Shown in pieces: positions 62,834 through 64,000 of a stretch of DNA of 64,000 nt (position 1 is its first letter; each line of letters opens with the position of its first letter). The stretch is from Haloferax sulfurifontis ATCC BAA-897 (lineage in GTDB: Archaea; Halobacteriota; Halobacteria; Halobacteriales; Haloferacaceae), in contig NZ_AOLM01000011.1 of the NCBI RefSeq assembly GCF_000337835.1, positions 62,001 through 126,000 of the forward strand. Direction: 5' to 3'. Below the pieces are notes generated by a model. That model made no database searches, was not told the DNA's origin, and saw only the letters and a program-made list of their open reading frames with translations. The position numbers and the translations under genes were made by a program.

Positions 62834-63715
62834 TTAAGACGCGCTGACGTAGATTCCACCGAGGACGACGGCCCCCCCGAGGACCGTCGGGAACGTGGGA
62901 ATCTCACCGAGGAGAAAGAGCGCGAGTATCGTACTGCCGACGGGCTCGCCGAGGAGCGAGACGGAGACGACGCTCGATTCGAGGTGCGCGAGCGCCCAGT
63001 TGATGACGGTGTGACCGAAGACGCCCGGCCCGACGGCCATTCCGAGAAACAGGAGCCACTCGCGGGGCGGATAGCCCGTCAGCGGGTCGCCCCGGCCGAC
63101 CGCGACGACGAGGAGCGCGGCGGCACAGACCGCGTAGACGACGACCACGTAGGGGACGAGCGCGACCCTGCTTCGGACGCTCCGGCCCGTGAGGACGTAG
63201 GCGGCCGCCGTCACGGCTCCGACGACGGCGAGCCCGTTTCCGAGGAGCGGGCGCGGCGCGCCGCCGGCGGTGAGGAAGTCGGAGACGGACATGAGCGCCA
63301 TGCCCGCGAGCGCGACGCCGATGCCGACGGCGGTGCGGCGGCTCACGCGCTCGTCGAGGACGGCCCACGCGCCGACGGCGACGAAAAGCGGTTGGGACTG
63401 CACGAGCGTGACGCTCGCGGCGACCGTCGTGTGGTTGAGACTCTCGAACCACGACGCGAAGTGGGCCGCGAGCGCGACGCCCGCGCCCCCGGCCGCCAGA
63501 AGGTCCCGCCCCGAGATGGTCGCCAGCGCGTCGCGGTGGCGGACGAGCGCGACGGGCGCGAGCAGAGCCACGGTGAACAGAACCCGGTAGAATGCCTTTA
63601 TCAGGCTCGGCGCGGCGCTCCAGCGGACGAGGATGGCGCTCGTGCTGACCGCGAGGACGGCGATGCCGAGGCCCGCGAGCGGCGAGATTGGGGCCTCGGA
63701 GTCGGGCGTTGACAC
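62834..63715 (-). CDS. EamA-type DMT superfamily transporter
   Basis: A 293-residue membrane protein with ten hydrophobic helices in two EamA repeats. The first covers LGIAVLAVSTSAILVRWSAAPSLIKAFYRVLFTVALLAPVAL to about residue 145. The second runs from GLAVVGAVTAAAYVLTGRSVRS to the end, with the family ending [38 protein letters not shown]. Substrates of the family include metabolites, amino acids and drugs; this one is unknown. Start 63715 is the first ATG of the frame. Confidence 0.87.
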   Translation of the reverse strand: MSTPDSEAPISPLAGLGIAVLAVSTSAILVRWSAAPSLIKAFYRVLFTVALLAPVALVRHRDALATISGRDLLAAGGAGVALAAHFASWFESLNHTTVAASVTLVQSQPLFVAVGAWAVLDERVSRRTAVGIGVALAGMALMSVSDFLTAGGAPRPLLGNGLAVVGAVTAAAYVLTGRSVRSRVALVPYVVVVYAVCAAALLVVAVGRGDPLTGYPPREWLLFLGMAVGPGVFGHTVINWALAHLESSVVSVSLLGEPVGSTILALFLLGEIPTFPTVLGGAVVLGGIYVSAS

Positions 63716-63803
63716 ACCCCCACGTCGCGGGGGGCCCGCTTACCGTTTGTGGGTCCACGTCGGTCGGCGTCAGCCTGTCGGCCGCGGGACCGACGCGGCG
63801 GGC

Positions 63804-64000
63804 CTACTCCTTCCGCGCTCGAATCAGCGCCTTCGGGTTGGCGAACGAAACGACGGAGTCGCCGTCGAACTCCACGTCGAACAGCGCTTTCGCCTCGTCG
63901 GACGCCTCGCGGAAGCGACGTTCGAGTTCGGCCCGGTCGGCGGGCGAGACGTTCGTCCGCTCGGTCCACGGGTCGAACTGGAGGCGTATCGCGGCGGTCT
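63804..64000 (-). CDS. Partial gene of unknown function, 5' end outside window
   Basis: The minus strand is open from the right edge to a stop at 63804-63806. The visible C-terminal ~65 residues are charged (RLQFDPWTERTNVSPADRAELERRFREA ... DEAKALFDVEFDGDSVVSFANPKALIRARKE). No motif is recognised. The codon usage and acidic character match its neighbours. Confidence 0.6.
   Translation of the reverse strand, partial: TAAIRLQFDPWTERTNVSPADRAELERRFREASDEAKALFDVEFDGDSVVSFANPKALIRARKE

Noticed and set aside
1-64000. CRISPR arrays, insertion sequences, rRNA genes, replication origin
   Set aside because: I saw no regularly spaced repeats with unique spacers, no transposase, no rRNA sequence and no Orc/Cdc6 gene with origin repeats in the window.

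Overview
The window reads as chromosomal DNA of a halophilic archaeon, most likely Haloferax or a close relative. The evidence is high GC, acidic proteins, TATA boxes about 26 bases upstream of start codons (leaderless genes), tRNA genes without encoded CCA, and archaeal information-processing genes (TFB, aIF2 beta, Nop5/fibrillarin). No transposase, CRISPR array, rRNA or phage gene is visible. Apart from one tRNA-derived repeat array it looks like stable chromosome.

Layout. 1-1280: end of a CPBP-type membrane protease gene, then a repeat array made of 3' ends of the adjacent tRNA-Leu(UAG). 1385-10297: housekeeping genes, including a stand-alone TFB-like cyclin repeat, CoaD, an HTH regulator with GshA, the Nop5-fibrillarin pair for C/D RNA-guided methylation, several small membrane or zinc-finger proteins, a CorA magnesium channel and a full TFB. 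10356-23687: aIF2 beta, an OGG1-type glycosylase, an MscS channel, MalQ, a bacterial-type ThrRS, an alpha/beta hydrolase, an MFS carrier, tRNA-Lys(CUU), an RCK-DHH fusion and a PRC-barrel protein.

23870-34630 is a lactate module. An HTH regulator, an Nramp-like carrier, a LutC protein and a LutB-LutA fusion lie on the minus strand. Divergently, a lactate permease and a 1026-residue GlcD-GlcF type oxidase lie on the plus strand. A perfect 12-bp inverted repeat sits in the control region between the two arms.

34761-41271 carries a CBS-ParB fusion, an aminotransferase, an HTH regulator, a hairpin-rich spacer, a DUF123/GIY-YIG protein, a DCC-family protein and an Hrq1/MrfA-type helicase. 41399-48960 holds a reversibly-glycosylated-polypeptide homologue and a complete Fe(III)-type ABC importer behind a palindrome placed like an iron-repressor operator, followed at once by a GT39-like membrane glycosyltransferase. 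49033-59932 holds NarK and a cytoplasmic alpha-glucan cluster (two GH13 enzymes and a double GH15 fusion), functionally linked to MalQ at 13979-15469. The window ends with an SRPBCC protein, a receiver-PAS-GAF-histidine kinase hybrid, an EamA transporter and a partial gene.

All functions are read from motifs and family resemblance. No database search was possible.
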